Source: Arthrobacter sp. B0490 (lineage in GTDB: Bacteria; Actinomycetota; Actinomycetes; Actinomycetales; Micrococcaceae). Taken from it: 48,519 bases of DNA. Positions within the stretch are counted from its first letter, which is position 1. Each line of letters opens with the position of its first letter. Position numbers and translations under genes: made by a program. The notes under the pieces are model-generated. The model had not been told where the DNA came from, did no database searches, and saw only the letters and a list, made by a program, of their open reading frames with translations. The stretch lies in contig NZ_PJIR01000017.1 in the NCBI RefSeq assembly GCF_002929355.1, positions 1 to 48,519 of the forward strand, in the 5' to 3' direction. Positions 8,214 through 17,015 of the stretch are shown here, one piece after another.

Positions 8214-8920
8214 TCGATGGTGAAGGAGAGCTCGGCGACCCCGTCGATGCCGGCCATCACCGTGCTGCCGCGGGTCAGCGCCCCCACCCCGGCCGGGGTG
8301 CCGGTGAAGATGAGGTCGCCGGGCTGCAGGGTGACGGACCGGGAGAGGTGCGCGATGATCTCCGGCACCGCCCAGATCTGGTCGGCGAGGTCACCCTCCT
8401 GCCGCGGCGAGCCGTCCACGCTCAGCCAGATCCGGCCCCGGTCGGGATGCACTCCGTCGCCGACCGGGCTGAGGGGCGAACACGGCCCCGAGAAGTCGAA
8501 GCCTTTCGCGAGGTCCCACGGGCGCCGGAGGTTCTTCGCCTCGGACTGCAGATCGCGTCGCGTCAGGTCCACTCCGACGCCGTAGCCCCACACGGCATCG
8601 AGGGCGTCGGCCGGGTCGATGGCTGCGCCGCCCTTCCCCAACGCCACGACGAGTTCCACCTCGTGGTGGAGATCCGCGGTCTGCGGCGGATAGGGGACCA
8701 CCGGTCGGGCATCCCCCGAGGCCGCCGGCCGCGGCGCGAAGACGGCGTCGGCGGGTTTCAGGAAGAAGAACGGGGGCTCCCGGTTCGGATCGGCACCCAT
8801 CTCGCGCGCATGATCACCGTAGTTGCGTCCGACGCAGAACACGCGCCGGACGGGGAAGAGCGTCCCGCCACCACTGACCGGGAGGCTGGGGGGCGTCGGA
8901 ACCGGGAGGACGTACGTCAT
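8210..8920 (-). CDS. Fumarylacetoacetate hydrolase (FAH) family protein
   Basis: 236 residues. Conserved FAH-fold elements are present: FCVGRNYGDHAREMG, PPFFFLKPADAV, metal-site LHHEVELVVALG, GYGVGVDLTRRDLQSEAK and GDLIFTGTPAGVG. The family cleaves or hydrates beta-diketo acids or acylpyruvates with Mg2+. In sugar-acid pathways a member cleaves 2,4-diketo-3-deoxy acids to pyruvate plus a 2-hydroxyacid, which would fit the divergent hydroxyacid dehydrogenase (inference). The ATG at 8920 was chosen for AAGGAG 5 bases upstream; the 21 codons before it are not conserved-looking. Confidence 0.87.
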   Translation of the reverse strand: MTYVLPVPTPPSLPVSGGGTLFPVRRVFCVGRNYGDHAREMGADPNREPPFFFLKPADAVFAPRPAASGDARPVVPYPPQTADLHHEVELVVALGKGGAAIDPADALDAVWGYGVGVDLTRRDLQSEAKNLRRPWDLAKGFDFSGPCSPLSPVGDGVHPDRGRIWLSVDGSPRQEGDLADQIWAVPEIIAHLSRSVTLQPGDLIFTGTPAGVGALTRGSTVMAGIDGVAELSFTIE

Positions 8921-8977
8921 GGAGCTCCTTGCAGGGTTGGTGGCCGGAACCAGGGACGGGGGTGCACCACGAGTGAT

Positions 8978-8987
8978 TAACATGTTA
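8978..8987. promoter_or_regulatory. Palindrome TAACATGTTA at the divergent promoter/start
   Basis: A perfect 10-bp palindrome in the only AT-rich part of the 61-base gap between the divergent FAH and FAD-dehydrogenase genes. The size fits a GntR/FCD site, and a GntR gene lies in the FAH operon. It includes a candidate start codon (ATG at 8982), so a repressor here could also block initiation. Assignment is inference. Confidence 0.4.
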
Positions 8988-11858
8988 CTTATGGCAATGA
9001 TGCTTTCGGCACCCCGGTCCCTCGTCCCCGAGCTCCAGGCCCGCGGTGTGAGGGACGCACGGGACGATGCGACCTCGCGGGCCGTCTACTCGAGCGACGC
9101 GTCACTGTACCGGGTGCAGCCGGCGGCCGTCGTGTTCCCCCGGCACCTGGACGAGGTGCTCACCACCCTCGAGGTCTGCCGGGAACGCGGGATCCCATTC
9201 ACGTCCCGGGGCGCAGGCACGTCGCTGGCCGGCAACGCGATCGGCCCCGGCGTCGTCGTCGATTTCAGCCGGCACCTGAACCGCGTCCTCGATCTCGACG
9301 CGGACGCCCGCACCGCCGTCGTCGAACCCGGGGCGGTCCATGCGACGCTGCAGAAGGCAGCGCTGGCACACGGCCTGCGGTTCGGACCCGACCCCTCCAC
9401 GCATACGCGCTGCACCGTGGGAGGGATGATCGGCAACAACGCGTGCGGTTCACGCGCCCTCGCCTACGGGCGCACCGCGGACAACGTGACGCACCTCGAC
9501 GTCGTCACCGGGTCCGGCACGCGGCTCCACCTGGGCGCGGACGGCACTCCGCCGTCGGCCGAGACAGACGCGCTGCGCTCCCTGGTCGGCGCGGAGCTGG
9601 GCACGATCCGCACCGAGCTGGGCCGCTTCGGGCGCCAGGTCTCGGGCTACTCGCTGGAGCACCTGCTACCGGAGCGCGGCTTCGACCTGCGGCGGGCGCT
9701 CGTCGGCAGCGAGGGGACGCTGGCCGTCGTGCTGGAGGCGGGGGTGCGCCTGGTGGCCGACGCTCCGCACAAGACCATGGTGGTGTTGGGCTTCCCCGAC
9801 ATCGGGGCCGCCGGCGACGCCGTTCCGGCGGTGCTGCCGTTCGCGCCCACGGCCTGCGAAGGCCTGGATTCCCGGATCGTCCAGGTGGTGCGGTCCCGCA
9901 AGGGCCCGCAGGCCGTCCCCGAGCTGCCGGGTGGTGCTGCCTGGCTGTTCGTCGAGGTGTCCGGCGACGACCCTCTCGAGGTGGCCGACCGCGCCCGGCT
10001 CGTCGCCGGGATCGGCGCCGCCCGGCACTCGAGGATCATCACCGATGCGCGGCAGGCCGCCGCCCTGTGGCGTATCCGTGAGGACGGGGGAGGGCTCGCC
10101 GGGCGCTCGCCGGCAGGCGCCCCCGCGCACGCCGGCTGGGAGGACTCCGCCGTGCCGCCCGAGACCCTCGGGGACTATCTCCGCGAGTTCGACGAGCTGC
10201 TCCTCGTGCACTCCCTCACGGGATTCCCCTTCGGACACTTCGGGGACGGGTGCGTCCACATCCGCCTCGACTTCCCGTTCCAGCGCGACGACGGCGCGGC
10301 GGCATTCCGCGCGTTCCTGACCGACGCGGCGGAACTGGTCGCCCGCTACGGGGGGTCCCTTTCCGGCGAACACGGGGACGGACGGGCCCGCAGCGAACTC
10401 CTCCCCTTCATGTACTCGCCCGCGGCGATCGGCCTCTTCGGACGGGTGAAGGGGATCCTCGACCCGGACAACATCCTGAACCCCGGCATCCTCGTGAACC
10501 CCGAGCCCCTGGACGCGAACGTGCGCGTGGCGGAGGCCGGGCCGTTGCGGACCGGTCTCGGGTTCGGCTACCACCAGGATGCGGGCGACTTCAGCCAGGC
10601 GGTGCACCGGTGCACGGGAGTGGGCCTGTGCCGTGCGGCGCACGCGGACAACAGCGCCGTGATGTGCCCGTCCTACATCGCCACCCTCGAGGAGAAGGAC
10701 TCGACCCGCGGCCGCGCCAGGGCGCTCCAGGAGATGATCAACGGGAGCGCCACGGGGCGCGCCGCCGGAGCGGGCAAGCCCAACTGGCGCGCGGCAGAGG
10801 TACACGACGCACTCGACCTGTGCCTCTCCTGCAAGGGCTGCTCGTCGGACTGCCCCACGGGAACGGACATGGCGGCGTACAAGGCCGAGGTGCTCCATCA
10901 GAGCTACAAGGGCCGACTGCGTCCGGCCTCGCATTACTCGCTGGGCTGGTTGCCGCGCTGGGCCGGACTTGCGGCGCGGGCGCCACGGGCGCTGAACTTC
11001 CTGATGCGCCTGCCCGGCATCCGTCAGGCCGGTCTGCGGATGGCAGGGGTGGACCAGCGCCGGAACATCCCGGCCTTCGCACCCCAGACCTTCCACTCCT
11101 GGTTCCGGAGCCGTTCGTCGCGCCCTGCACCTGCGGGCCGACCCGTGATGCTGTGGGCCGATTCCTTCACCGACAACTTCTCACCCGAGGTGGGACGGGC
11201 CGCGGTGCGCGTCCTCGAAGCAGCGGGTTACGAAGTGTTGCTCCCCGAGAAGCCGCTGTGCTGCGGGCTGACCTGGATCTCCACGGGACAGCTCGATTCC
11301 GCGCGGAAGACGCTGCACTCCACCGTCGAGGTGCTGAACCGGTCGGTCGCCGAAGGCATCCCGATCGTGGGCCTCGAGCCGTCCTGCACGGGCGTGCTGA
11401 GATCGGACGCCGTGGAACTGCTGGGAACCGAGGCCGCCGGTGCCGTGGCGCGGTCCACGCACACCCTCGCGGAATTCCTGGGGACAGTCCCCGGCTACGA
11501 GCCGCCCTCCCTGGACGGAACCGTGGTGGTGGCGCAACCGCACTGCCACCACCACGCCGTCATGGGCTGGAGCCCCGACGCGGCACTGCTGGAGCGGGCC
11601 GGCGCGACCGTCCAGAAGCTGGGCGGGTGCTGCGGGCTCGCCGGCAACTTCGGTGTGGAACGCGGACACTACGAGATCTCGGTCACGATCGCCGAACAGC
11701 AGCTCCTGCCGGCCATCCGGTCCGCGGAGGACGCCGTGGTACTCGCGGACGGGTACTCGTGCCGCACCCAGATCGAGGACCTGAGCGAGCGCCGCGGCAT
11801 CCACCTGGCGCAGCTGCTCGATCCCGCGGCACCCCCCCGACCCGGCGAGGTTCCCTAG
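8982..11858 (+). CDS. FAD/Fe-S D-2-hydroxyacid dehydrogenase (YdiJ-like fusion)
   Basis: About 958 residues. Order: FAD-binding PCMH domain (FTSRGAGTSLAGNAIG at about 73-88, TVGGMIGNNACGSRALAYG), FAD-oxidase C-terminal domain (SLSGEHGDGRARSEL, FDPDN-like LDPDNILNPG), two ferredoxin-like cysteine sets (CTGVGLC near 544 and CLSCKGCSSDCP from 614), then paired CCG domains (LCCGLTW near 760, GGCCGLAGNFG near 882). This layout is that of YdiJ and related D-lactate/D-2-hydroxyglutarate dehydrogenases, which feed electrons to the respiratory chain. The exact substrate is not readable. The start is uncertain: ATGs at 8982, 8991, 8997 and 9000 are in frame, none with a clear Shine-Dalgarno, so a leaderless message is possible. 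Confidence 0.87.
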   Translation: MLLMAMMLSAPRSLVPELQARGVRDARDDATSRAVYSSDASLYRVQPAAVVFPRHLDEVLTTLEVCRERGIPFTSRGAGTSLAGNAIGPGVVVDFSRHLNRVLDLDADARTAVVEPGAVHATLQKAALAHGLRFGPDPSTHTRCTVGGMIGNNACGSRALAYGRTADNVTHLDVVTGSGTRLHLGADGTPPSAETDALRSLVGAELGTIRTELGRFGRQVSGYSLEHLLPERGFDLRRALVGSEGTLAVVLEAGVRLVADAPHKTMVVLGFPDIGAAGDAVPAVLPFAPTACEGLDSRIVQVVRSRKGPQAVPELPGGAAWLFVEVSGDDPLEVADRARLVAGIGAARHSRIITDARQAAALWRIREDGGGLAGRSPAGAPAHAGWEDSAVPPETLGDYLREFDELLLVHSLTGFPFGHFGDGCVHIRLDFPFQRDDGAAAFRAFLTDAAELVARYGGSLSGEHGDGRARSELLPFMYSPAAIGLFGRVKGILDPDNILNPGILVNPEPLDANVRVAEAGPLRTGLGFGYHQDAGDFSQAVHRCTGVGLCRAAHADNSAVMCPSYIATLEEKDSTRGRARALQEMINGSATGRAAGAGKPNWRAAEVHDALDLCLSCKGCSSDCPTGTDMAAYKAEVLHQSYKGRLRPASHYSLGWLPRWAGLAARAPRALNFLMRLPGIRQAGLRMAGVDQRRNIPAFAPQTFHSWFRSRSSRPAPAGRPVMLWADSFTDNFSPEVGRAAVRVLEAAGYEVLLPEKPLCCGLTWISTGQLDSARKTLHSTVEVLNRSVAEGIPIVGLEPSCTGVLRSDAVELLGTEAAGAVARSTHTLAEFLGTVPGYEPPSLDGTVVVAQPHCHHHAVMGWSPDAALLERAGATVQKLGGCCGLAGNFGVERGHYEISVTIAEQQLLPAIRSAEDAVVLADGYSCRTQIEDLSERRGIHLAQLLDPAAPPRPGEVP

Positions 11859-11913
11859 GCGGACCCGCGGCGGAGGCGGAGCGCGGTGTGGGTCAGGTGA
11901 GGGCCCGGCGTCG

Positions 11914-13680
11914 TCAGCCTGGCTCCTGGATCAGGTTCCGTGGAACGCTCCGCTCCGGGAGTGCGGTGCTCTGGAGGAACCGGAAGTCGCACCCCTCGTC
12001 CGCCTGCGTCACCTCCGACACGTACAGCTTCCGGTACCCGCGCGTCGCGACCGGGGCGGAGGGCGGGCCCAGGGCGTCCTCGCGGCGGCGCAGTTCCTCG
12101 GGGGAGACGTCGAGGTGGATCAGGCGGCGGCTGACGCTCAGGGTGATGGTGTCGCCGCTCTGCACGAGCCGCAGCGGCCCGCCGATCGCGGACTCCGGTG
12201 TGACATGGAGGACGACGGCGCCGGCGGCGGTACCCGACATGCGGCCGTCCGAGATACGCACCATGTCCTTCACCCCCTGCGCCGCCAGTTTCCTCGGAAT
12301 GGGGAGGTAACCGGCCTCCGGCATGCCGGGCGCTCCGACGGGGCCGATGTTCCGCAGCACGAGGACATCCTCGGCGGCGACGTCGAGGGCGTCGTCGTCG
12401 ATCCGTGCCGCGAGGTCCGCGGTGTCCTCGAAGACCACGGCACGGCCCGTGTGCTCCAGCAGGTGCGCCGACACCGCAGCCTGCTTGATGATGGCACCGC
12501 CCGGCGCGAGGTTGCCGCGCAGGAAGGCCAGGCTGCCTTCCGGATACACCGGGTCGGTGAGCGGACGCACGATGTCCGAGGGGAAGCCGGGCCCCGCGGC
12601 GTCCAGTTCCTCGCCCAGGGTGCGGCCCGTCACGGTGGGGGCGTCGCGATGGATGAGGTCCCCGAGCTCGCGCAGCACGGCGGGCACGCCGCCGGCCCGG
12701 TGGAAATCCTCCATGTAGTAGGTGCCCGTCGGCTTCAGGTCCACCAGGACGGGCGTCTCCGTGCTCATCCGGTCCAGGTCCTCCGGCTCGAGGCGGATCC
12801 CGAGGCGGCCGGCGACGGCGGTCAGGTGGATGATCGCGTTCGTGGATCCGCCGATGGCCAGCAGGACCCTCAGCCCGTTCTCGAAGGCCTCCTGCGTGAG
12901 GATGGTGCCCATGTCCGTGCCACGGGCGGCGAGGGCCACGGCCTCGGTCCCGGTCCGTTCGGCGATCCGCACGCGGTCGGCCGTCACGGCGGGCGGACTC
13001 GCACTCCCCGGAAGGGCCATGCCCATGGCCTCGGTGAGGCAGGCCATGGTGCTGGCCGTGCCCATGACCGAGCAGGTGCCCACGCTCCCCACGAGCCGTG
13101 AGTTGACGTCGTCGATCTCCTGCCGATCGATCTCGCCGCTGCGGTACTTCCCCCAGAAGGCGCGGCAGTCGGTGCACGCACCGACGCGCTGCCCGCGGTG
13201 CCCGCCCGTCAGCATCGACCCCGTGACCAGCGTGATCGCCGGGACGCCCGCCGATGCCGCGCCCATCAGCTGCGCGGGTACCGTCTTGTCGCAGCCCCCG
13301 ATGAGGACGACGGCGTCCATGGGCTGGGCGCGGATCATCTCCTCGGTGTCCATCGACATGAGGTTGCGCAGGAACATGCTGGTGGGCTGTGAGAAGCTCT
13401 CGTGGAGCGAGATGGTCGGGAAGTCGACCGGCAGGCCGCCGGCCATCAGCACCCCGCGCTTCACGGCCTCGAGCAGCGCGGGCATGTTGCCATGGCACGG
13501 GTTGAAGCCGCTGCCCGTGTTGATGATCCCGATGACCGGCTTGTCCAGCGCGTCGTCGGAGTATCCGGCACCCTTGATGAACGCCTTGCGCAGGAAGAGC
13601 GAGAACTCCGCGTCGCCGTAGCTCGTGAGGCCGCGCCGGATCCCGGAGGCCCGGCCGGCGGGAGCAGCAGATCCAGTCAT
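11914..13680 (-). CDS. IlvD/Edd-family sugar-acid dehydratase
   Basis: 588 residues. Fe-S cluster cysteines are in PCHGNM (C62), GGCDKT (C130) and GTCSVMG (C203). The length and the C-terminal block GYRKLYVSEVTQADEGCDFRFL match the pentonate/hexonate dehydratases (L-arabonate, D-xylonate, D-galactonate types) better than dihydroxyacid dehydratase of branched-chain synthesis. The reaction would remove water from an aldonate to give a 2-keto-3-deoxy acid. It is the last gene of the long operon, 7 bases after glutaryl-CoA dehydrogenase. With a DHDPS-family lyase, SDR and FAH enzyme in the same operon, a non-phosphorylative sugar-acid route is likely (inference). Confidence 0.87.
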   Translation of the reverse strand: MTGSAAPAGRASGIRRGLTSYGDAEFSLFLRKAFIKGAGYSDDALDKPVIGIINTGSGFNPCHGNMPALLEAVKRGVLMAGGLPVDFPTISLHESFSQPTSMFLRNLMSMDTEEMIRAQPMDAVVLIGGCDKTVPAQLMGAASAGVPAITLVTGSMLTGGHRGQRVGACTDCRAFWGKYRSGEIDRQEIDDVNSRLVGSVGTCSVMGTASTMACLTEAMGMALPGSASPPAVTADRVRIAERTGTEAVALAARGTDMGTILTQEAFENGLRVLLAIGGSTNAIIHLTAVAGRLGIRLEPEDLDRMSTETPVLVDLKPTGTYYMEDFHRAGGVPAVLRELGDLIHRDAPTVTGRTLGEELDAAGPGFPSDIVRPLTDPVYPEGSLAFLRGNLAPGGAIIKQAAVSAHLLEHTGRAVVFEDTADLAARIDDDALDVAAEDVLVLRNIGPVGAPGMPEAGYLPIPRKLAAQGVKDMVRISDGRMSGTAAGAVVLHVTPESAIGGPLRLVQSGDTITLSVSRRLIHLDVSPEELRRREDALGPPSAPVATRGYRKLYVSEVTQADEGCDFRFLQSTALPERSVPRNLIQEPG

Positions 13681-13687
13681 CGGGCGG

Positions 13688-14848
13688 CTACCGGAACGCC
13701 GGGATGCCCGTGATGTGGTTGCCGAGGATCAGCGTGTGCACCTCGTCGGTCCCCTCGTAGGTGCGCACGCTCTCCAGGTTGTTCGCGTGGCGCAGCGGGG
13801 AGTAGTCGAGGGTGACGCCGTTCCCGCCCAGCATCGCGCGGGCCTCGCGGCAGATCTCGATGGCCTCGCGGCAGTTGTTGAGCTTCCCCACCGAGATCTG
13901 GTGGGGTTGCAGCTTCCCCGCATCCTTGAGGCGTCCCACCTGCAGGGCCAGCAGCATCCCCTTGTTGATCTCCAGGGCCATGTTGACGAGTTTGAGCTGG
14001 GTGATCTGGTAGCCGGCCAGCGGCCTGCCGAACTGCAGGCGCTCCTTCGAGTAGTCGAGTGCGGCGTAATAGCTGTCGCGCGCGGCTCCCATCGCGCCCC
14101 AGATGATGCCGTACCGGGCCTCGTTGAGGCATTCGAAGGGGCCGCGGAGCCCCTTCGCCTTCGGGAGCAGCGCGGTGCCGGGCAGCCGGATGTCGGTGAG
14201 CTCGACGTCGCACTGGATCGAGGCGCGCATGGAGAGTTTCTGCAGGATCGGGGTGGCCTTGAACCCCGCGCTGTCGGTCGGCACCACGAACCCGCGGACG
14301 CCGTCGTCGGTCATCGCCCAGATGATGGCCACCTGCGCCACCGAGGCCAACCCGATCCACCGCTTGCTGCCGTTGAGGATCCAGTCGTCGCCGTCCCGCC
14401 GGGCGAAGGTGAGCATGCTGCCGGGGTCGGAACCGCCGGTCGGCTCGGTGAGGCCGAAGCAGCCGATCACCGACCCGGCGGCCATCCTCGGCAGCCATTC
14501 GTTCTTCTGTTCCTCCGAGCCGTGCTTCGCGATGGCGCTCATGGCCAGGGAGCCCTGCACGCTGACGAAGGTGCGTAGCCCGGAGTCGCCGGCCTCGAGT
14601 TCCAGGGCCGCGAGCCCGTATTCGACGGAACTCCGGCCGGGGCAGCCGTAGCCCTTGATGTGCATGCCGAGGAGCCCGAGTTCGGCCATGCGCGGCACGA
14701 TCTCCAGGGGGAACTCGGCGCGGTCGTACCAGTCGGCGATGTTCGGCTTGATGGCGGAGTCCACGAAGCCGCGCACGCGGTCACGCAGGGCACGCTCGTC
14801 GTCGGTGAGCAGTGCGTCGATGTCGAGAAGGTCCGAAGGGTCGGTCAT
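13688..14848 (-). CDS. gcdH: Glutaryl-CoA dehydrogenase-type acyl-CoA dehydrogenase
   Basis: 386 residues with full acyl-CoA dehydrogenase architecture. GCFGLTEPTGGSDPGSM and WILNGSKRWIGLAS form the flavin/substrate region. EARYGIIWGAMGAARDSYYAALDY, ARAMLGGNGVTLDYSPLRHANNLE and RTYEGTDEVHTLILG are the signature of glutaryl-CoA dehydrogenases; the Glu of YEGT (E365) aligns with the catalytic base. The family oxidises and decarboxylates glutaryl-CoA to crotonyl-CoA. The ATG at 14848 follows the CoA-transferase stop by 4 bases. Pairing with a class III CoA-transferase matches glutarate activation followed by oxidation. Confidence 0.85.
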   Translation of the reverse strand: MTDPSDLLDIDALLTDDERALRDRVRGFVDSAIKPNIADWYDRAEFPLEIVPRMAELGLLGMHIKGYGCPGRSSVEYGLAALELEAGDSGLRTFVSVQGSLAMSAIAKHGSEEQKNEWLPRMAAGSVIGCFGLTEPTGGSDPGSMLTFARRDGDDWILNGSKRWIGLASVAQVAIIWAMTDDGVRGFVVPTDSAGFKATPILQKLSMRASIQCDVELTDIRLPGTALLPKAKGLRGPFECLNEARYGIIWGAMGAARDSYYAALDYSKERLQFGRPLAGYQITQLKLVNMALEINKGMLLALQVGRLKDAGKLQPHQISVGKLNNCREAIEICREARAMLGGNGVTLDYSPLRHANNLESVRTYEGTDEVHTLILGNHITGIPAFR

Positions 14849-14852
14849 GGGT

Positions 14853-16067
14853 CTACTTTCCGGTAGCGGGCTGGAGGTGGGGCGTGAAGGTTGCTCCGTC
14901 GTGTTCACCGAGGAGCGGGGGCACCCGCGTGTAGTTCGCGGGGGTCGCGGAGAGTCGGATCGGGTTGGCCACCTGCTGGCTGGTGCGTCCGGTGGCGGCG
15001 TCGGTGATCTCGATGACCGGGGCCAGCCCCAGGTCCTCGGCGAGGGAGAGCGCCTCGGCGACGGAATTGACCTTACCGGCGGGCACCCCCGCCGCACTGA
15101 GGAGCTGTGCCCATTCGGCGGCGCTCCTGGTGCCGAGTTGCTCCTCGAGCAGGACCTTGAGGGCGTCGCGGTGCGCCACGCGCTGCGCATTGCCCCGGAA
15201 ACGGGGGTCGGCCGCGAGTGCCGGTACCCCGAGGACGCGCACCAGCGCCTCGAACTGCCTGTCCGTCCCGACGGCGATCGCCAAGGGGCCGTCGGCCGTC
15301 TGCAGGGTCTCGTAGGGCGCGATGCTGGGGTGGGCGTTCCCCATCCGCTGGGGCGCCTCGCCGGTGGCCAGTGTGCTCGATGCCTGGTTGACCAGCCCGG
15401 AGAGCAGGGAGGACAGGAGGTTGACCTCCACGCGCTGGCCCCGACCAGTGGCCTCCTTGGAACGCAGGGCGGCGAGGATCCCCACCACGGCGTTCTGGCC
15501 GGTGACCACGTCCACGAGCGCCACCCCCACCTTGCTCGGCTCGGAGTCCTGCGAGCCGGTGACGCTCATCAGACCTCCCACGGCCTGGACGAGGAGGTCG
15601 TAACCGGGCAGGTGCGCTCCGCCGGTGCTGCCGAACCCGGTGATGGAGCAGTACACCAGGTCCGGTCGCCGCCCGGCGAGGGATGCGTAGTCCAGTCCGA
15701 AACGCTGCATGACCCCCGGGCGGAAGTTCTCGATGACGATGTCGGCTTCCAGTGCGAGGGCGAGGGCCCGCGCCAGTCCCTCCTCGGTGGCGAGGTCGCA
15801 GACCACCGAGCGCTTGTTCCGGTTCACGCTGGAGAAGTAGGTGCCCACGCCGTGTTCGTCGACCGGCGGGACCCAGGAGCGCGTGTCGTCCCCGGCCGGG
15901 CTCTCCACCTTCAGGACGTCCGCCCCGAAATCGGCGAGCATCATGGAGGCGAACGGTCCGGCGAGTACCCGCGAGAAATCCGCCACCTTCAGCCCCTCCA
16001 GCGGACCGGGCAGGGGGCTTCCCTCCGGTGCCGTGCCGTCCGGCGGGTTTTCCGTGTTCGTGCTCAA
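14853..16067 (-). CDS. Class III (CaiB/BaiF) CoA-transferase, SUGCT-like
   Basis: 404 residues. LKVADFSRVLAGPFASMMLADFGADVLKVE (about 25-55), ENFRPGVMQRFGLDY and the active-site region SITGFGSTGGAHLPGYDLLVQA with the conserved Asp of GYD are diagnostic of formyl-CoA/carnitine-type CoA-transferases. Placement directly before glutaryl-CoA dehydrogenase suggests a succinyl-CoA:glutarate CoA-transferase role like human SUGCT (inference). Donor and acceptor cannot be read from the sequence. It lies 31 bases downstream of the FAH-family gene on the same strand. Confidence 0.85.
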   Translation of the reverse strand: MSTNTENPPDGTAPEGSPLPGPLEGLKVADFSRVLAGPFASMMLADFGADVLKVESPAGDDTRSWVPPVDEHGVGTYFSSVNRNKRSVVCDLATEEGLARALALALEADIVIENFRPGVMQRFGLDYASLAGRRPDLVYCSITGFGSTGGAHLPGYDLLVQAVGGLMSVTGSQDSEPSKVGVALVDVVTGQNAVVGILAALRSKEATGRGQRVEVNLLSSLLSGLVNQASSTLATGEAPQRMGNAHPSIAPYETLQTADGPLAIAVGTDRQFEALVRVLGVPALAADPRFRGNAQRVAHRDALKVLLEEQLGTRSAAEWAQLLSAAGVPAGKVNSVAEALSLAEDLGLAPVIEITDAATGRTSQQVANPIRLSATPANYTRVPPLLGEHDGATFTPHLQPATGK

Positions 16068-16098
16068 GATGCGTCCTTCGAGAAGTGTGTCTGCAGCC

Positions 16099-16983
16099 CT
16101 AGCTGGACGCAGTGACGGGGTTGCTGAGCACGCCGACGCCGGAGACGCGGCACTCGGCCGTGTCCCCGGGGGTGACGTGGATGGCGCCGGGTGTCCCGGT
16201 GGAGATGATGTCGCCGGGGTAGAGCGGCATCACCTTGCTGTGGAAACTGATCAGGTACGCGGGGTCGTAGCGCATGTGGGAGACCGTGTTGCTGCGCCTC
16301 ACCTCGCCGTTGACCACGGTGGCGACCTCCATGTCGGCCAGGGTCCCGTCACCCACGGCTTCGGCCAGCGGCACGATCCGGGGGCCGAAGGAGAAGAAGC
16401 CCGGGAAGTTCTTGGAGCGGGTCAGGAACCGCGGGTTGCGCTGCAGGATGTCCTCGGCCGTCTGGTCCAGCACGGGTACGACGCCGGCCAGGTAGTCCAG
16501 TGCGTCCTCGGGCTCCACGTCGCGGCAGTACCTGCCGATGACCACCGCCACCTCCGCTTCGGTGGTGGTGCGCTCGCTCTGCACGGGGATGGGGATGGCC
16601 TCGCCCGGGCCGATGACGGTGTGGTCGCCCTTGATGAACGACGCCGGTTCCTCGGGCACGCCCTCGGAGAGGTCGGAGGCGTGCTCCACGTAGTTCAGCC
16701 CGATGCCCCAGAGCATGCGGGGGTGGCGGTAGGGGGCGCCGTAGGCGGCGGCCTCCGGGTCGCTGAAGACGCCGTCGTCGGCGGTCTCGGCCGCGGCGTC
16801 GAGCTGCCCGAGGAGATCCCCGGTGAGGACCTCGAGGATGTCGCCGGTGAAACCGGGCAGGAGGTCGTGCACCCGTGCGAGCCCGCGCCGCGGATGGACG
16901 ACGGCCGCCGTCTCGGCGCCGGGAGTCCCCGGGTCGCTGCCCGGTGAGGTGATGGAGCAGAGGTGCAGGATGCTGGGAGCCAT
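16099..16983 (-). CDS. FAH-family hydrolase/hydratase, second copy
   Basis: 294 residues. Typical FAH elements: GIGLNYVEHASDL, PASFIKGDHTVIGPGEAI, metal-site TTTEAEVAVVIG, DQTAEDILQRNPRFLTRSKNF and GDIISTGTPGAI. The longer N-terminal domain and the TRSKNFPGFFSFGP segment differ from the copy at 8210-8920, so the two are diverged paralogues. Likely an acylpyruvate- or diketo-acid-cleaving enzyme with Mg2+. The ATG at 16983 has AAAGGG about 7 bases upstream; the in-frame extension to 17046 overlaps the SDR gene and looks non-coding. It lies 32 bases after the SDR gene. Confidence 0.85.
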   Translation of the reverse strand: MAPSILHLCSITSPGSDPGTPGAETAAVVHPRRGLARVHDLLPGFTGDILEVLTGDLLGQLDAAAETADDGVFSDPEAAAYGAPYRHPRMLWGIGLNYVEHASDLSEGVPEEPASFIKGDHTVIGPGEAIPIPVQSERTTTEAEVAVVIGRYCRDVEPEDALDYLAGVVPVLDQTAEDILQRNPRFLTRSKNFPGFFSFGPRIVPLAEAVGDGTLADMEVATVVNGEVRRSNTVSHMRYDPAYLISFHSKVMPLYPGDIISTGTPGAIHVTPGDTAECRVSGVGVLSNPVTASS

Positions 16984-17015
16984 GGAGCTGCCCTTTCGGA
17001 TCGGGGGACGGGGAT

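Noticed and set aside
11914..13680. Biosynthetic dihydroxyacid dehydratase (branched-chain amino acids)
   Set aside because: The C-terminal block and catabolic context fit sugar-acid dehydratases better.
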